DNA from: Evansella halocellulosilytica
Lineage (GTDB): Bacteria; Bacillota; Bacilli; Bacillales; Salisediminibacteriaceae
DNA length: 64,000 nucleotides
Direction of reading: 5' to 3'
Assembly (NCBI RefSeq): GCF_002335745.1
Contig: NZ_NIST01000001.1
Location: 5,357,525-5,421,524, forward strand
The translations under genes and the position numbers were made by a program. The number at the start of each line of letters is the position of its first letter. The stretch's first letter is position 1. Below are positions 62,074 through 64,000 of the stretch, piece by piece. The notes below the pieces were generated by a model, which saw only the letters and a list, made by a program, of their open reading frames with translations, was not told where the DNA came from and made no database searches.

Positions 62074-63075
62074 TTAAAACGATAGTTCACCACGCTGGTA
62101 TTTGAGGAACTCAGACTCAAATGCCTCCTTTTCCTCATTTGAAAACATCGGACCAAGCGGAGCAATATCAAAGACACCGTGCCTTTGATCGAGTGTGACG
62201 ACTCCAGGTGGAATTCCTTCATCACTAAAATAATCATGCATGATTGAAACATACGCATTTGAAATATCATTAAGGACACTCGTTAACACGACATTTTCCC
62301 CCATATAAGATTGGTCATCGATAAATCCAATCACATACACATTATGATTTTTAGCATGCTCAATGACATCACGATTAAATGCGTTCCCTCTTGAAAAAAT
62401 AACATCGACACCTTGTTCAATCATTTCCTCCATTAGCTGAACGGCTCTTTTTCCATCATCACGACTTTCTACAACACCGTAATAAAATTGAGCATCCGGC
62501 TGGAAATGGATGATCCCTTGCTGAAAGTCCCGGTTCTCCTCTTCATAATGAATGGCATCTAATAGCCCGATTTTATTACTCTCTGATTTCATCGATGCAG
62601 CTAATGCTGCAAAATATTCGATATTGCCTTTATCAAAAGTGTATACTGTTTGATTATCGTGGATAGCTGAACCGTGTAACGTTACAAAATGAACATCTTC
62701 ATACGTTGGGGAAAGCTTTGCAAACACATCAGAAAACTCACGCCCTTGCCCAATAATAATTGTTGGATCGGCGGACATAGCTTCTAAAATAGCATCCTCC
62801 TTTCGTTCATCCGTATCTAATTCACTATATAAAGTCGTTGAAATATTAAACTCTTCTTCGATTTTTAGTTGACCTTTATAAGCCATGCTGCCCCAGCTTT
62901 GATCAACAATCTCATCAGAAGTAAGAATAACGACATGCGGTTGGTCCTCTTGAGCATCGATCACCGGTGGACCATGGAGGATTCCATTTGTCCTAAACAA
63001 AATCACTAGAATGATAACTGCAGCAATAATAATGGAAGAAAATAGGATAATATGAAATTGATTTGTTTGCTGCAT
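62074..63075 (-). CDS. BMP-family substrate-binding-like protein, membrane-anchored
   Basis: 333 residues with an N-terminal anchor (IILFSSIIIAAVIILVILF, no lipobox Cys) and a BMP/Med periplasmic-binding fold: VVILTSDEIVDQSWGSMAYK, IIIGQGREFSDVFAKLSPTY, EYFAALAASMKSESNKIGLL and FSRGNAFNRDVIEHAKNHN. BMP domains usually bind nucleosides for ABC uptake, but no permease or ATPase is here; coupling to a histidine kinase suggests it is a ligand-sensing subunit. B. subtilis Med has a similar anchored plan. RBS AAGGAGAG. Confidence 0.85.
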   Translation of the reverse strand: MQQTNQFHIILFSSIIIAAVIILVILFRTNGILHGPPVIDAQEDQPHVVILTSDEIVDQSWGSMAYKGQLKIEEEFNISTTLYSELDTDERKEDAILEAMSADPTIIIGQGREFSDVFAKLSPTYEDVHFVTLHGSAIHDNQTVYTFDKGNIEYFAALAASMKSESNKIGLLDAIHYEEENRDFQQGIIHFQPDAQFYYGVVESRDDGKRAVQLMEEMIEQGVDVIFSRGNAFNRDVIEHAKNHNVYVIGFIDDQSYMGENVVLTSVLNDISNAYVSIMHDYFSDEGIPPGVVTLDQRHGVFDIAPLGPMFSNEEKEAFESEFLKYQRGELSF

Positions 63076-63753
63076 AGATATCTCTCCTTTATCTTAACTA
63101 CCTTTTATTCTAGCGAAAAAACGAAGAAAGGTCTACAAAACATTAGATAATTCTACTTAATTCGACACGATTCTTCACATTTGAATACCTATTTATCATT
63201 CCTTAAAAACTAGACTATTCAAATATAAATAATCCTAAAAAATTTGACTTATTAGTAAAGAGGTTCTCAGCAGGTGAATTATACAAGTCTTTCGTGCAAG
63301 TCTAAATGGCAAAAGCGCCTACCTTTATGTTATACGATCGAAGATAAGTTTGGTTTTGTACGAATGAACAAAAGCGCAAGCGCCTTGCACACGAGCGACA
63401 CTCTTTACCTGCGACGAGTAATCGCAGGAGCAAGCACTGGAGGCCTGGCAAGAAGAAGTCCGATCTTAGACTTCAATTGACAGGGCGAAGTGACCTCGAG
63501 CGAGTAGGCGCTGAGCTAGACGTAACAACTATTTCGAGAACTTATCCACAAGATCTAAATCTATAGTTTCCTCACTAGCGTTGCATTAAAATTTTCTTAT
63601 AATGTCAACCATAAAACGGCTGGTTAAGCCATCCATAATATTCCTTTTTATGGTTATTCTGAATATTCAGTTTATAGTATTTTGGAGGTAAAGAGTCAAA
63701 AGGATAAGGGGGGCTTACGAAGGTAGTCCTTATCCACTTTTTACCAAATGTTT
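63076..63753. other. 678-bp gap with a modular repeat
   Basis: 63372-63520 is a further member of the repeat family (AAAAGCGCAAGCGCCTTGCA, CTTTACCTGCGACGAGTAAT, AAGAAGTCCGATCTTAGACT, GGCGAAGTGACCTCGAG). The rest is AT-rich without a supported gene; 63645-63695 contains a TTTTGGAGGT ribosome-like motif with no ORF behind it. Confidence 0.6.
63702..63735 (-). terminator. Terminator of the small gene at the right edge
   Basis: GGATAAGG / CCTTATCC stem; read on the minus strand it ends in TTTTGAC and lies 18 bases after the stop of the 63754 gene. Confidence 0.65.
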
Positions 63754-63987
63754 TTAGATGATAGGGTCATATGTTAAATCATTCAAATGTTCAATCTCTT
63801 CTTGTTCGAATTGTTTCACGGTTTCTTGAAAAACTTTCTCATGATCAAGCTTCTGTCTACCAGCTGTCGTTCGATCTGGTTTTCGAAATAGCTCCTTTAT
63901 GAATACGGAGAAGCTTCTCCACCAGTACTCACCTATGAATTCAATCATTTCTAGGAGAGTACCTTTAAACGACACGCTTTTCTTCAT
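63754..63987 (-). CDS. Small protein of unknown function (5' end near the window edge)
   Basis: 77 residues from ATG 63987; the frame stays open to the edge (TTG at 63993), so a longer protein cannot be excluded. Amphipathic start (SVSFKGTLLEMIEFIGEYWW, SFSVFIKELFRKP) and a charged tail with KQFEQEEIEHLNDLTYDPII. May lie on the membrane surface. No family recognised. Confidence 0.55.
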   Translation of the reverse strand: MKKSVSFKGTLLEMIEFIGEYWWRSFSVFIKELFRKPDRTTAGRQKLDHEKVFQETVKQFEQEEIEHLNDLTYDPII

Positions 63988-64000
63988 TAACAAAGTTAAG

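Noticed and set aside
1-64000. CRISPR arrays, tRNA or rRNA genes
   Set aside because: No regularly spaced identical repeats with unique spacers and no cloverleaf or rRNA-like sequence was noticed; the 21-bp arrays are degenerate and spacerless.

Overview
The window looks like chromosome of a low-GC Gram-positive rod of the Bacillaceae, probably an alkaliphilic or halophilic Bacillus relative. Evidence read from the sequence: strong GGAGG-type ribosome sites, frequent TTG/GTG starts, CcpA-type cre boxes, acidic secreted proteins, YesM/YesN-type regulators, and intergenic repeats of the kind common in alkaliphilic bacilli. Most genes lie on the minus strand. I see no rRNA, tRNA or CRISPR array. 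Family names are from recognition of motifs; no database was searched.

Layout. 1-5150: end of a secreted cell-wall amidase, then a divergent cassette of a CotH-type secreted kinase with leucine-rich repeats (minus) and a VTC polyphosphate-polymerase-like protein plus a DUF4956 membrane protein (plus). 5152-14439: a compact phage tail locus (tube, two chaperone frames, tape measure, hub, fibres, XkdX) followed behind a terminator by holin and amidase; it has no head, packaging, integration, sheath or replication genes and could encode a headless tail particle (F-type tailocin) or be a prophage remnant. 14440-23930: a PBP3-like transpeptidase, an anchored SGNH hydrolase, VanZ, a class D sortase, DUF1284, CapA and a 213-bp tandem repeat. 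23931-29035: galK-galE-galT with a ROK regulator. 29558-37339: sugar ABC importer (no ATPase), Gfo/Idh dehydrogenase and a YesM/YesN two-component pair. 37620-39262: a lipoprotein and a TauE exporter. 39405-46610: AbgT transporter, two M20 amidohydrolases, a carbamoylase-like amidase and a regulator, i.e. a p-aminobenzoyl-glutamate or related acyl-amino-acid salvage cluster. 46611-48595: IS1380-like remnant and its short MITE derivative. 48596-58833: aromatic degradation by ortho cleavage: HpaB-type monooxygenase, intradiol dioxygenase, CoA-transferase A/B, muconate-type cycloisomerase, thiolase, DUF3237 protein and alpha/beta hydrolase, with a XylR_N/V4R/PucR-type regulator. 58834-64000: a decayed flavin-binding gene, a GNAT acetyltransferase, a BMP-type binding protein paired with a histidine kinase, and a small unknown protein.

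How they work together. The sugar importer, gal genes and aromatic operon form a carbon-scavenging stretch; cre boxes upstream of the binding-protein gene and of the monooxygenase gene predict repression when preferred sugars are present. The aromatic pathway can be followed from a phenol through catechol to succinyl-CoA and acetyl-CoA, except that no muconolactone isomerase and no flavin reductase are seen.

The most interesting candidates are the headless tail locus, the CotH-VTC-DUF4956 cassette, the ortho-cleavage operon with a DUF3237 protein and no CatC, and the layered small mobile elements (IS/MITE pair, 143-bp inverted-end element, GTGCCTGGCAC palindromes, modular intergenic repeats).
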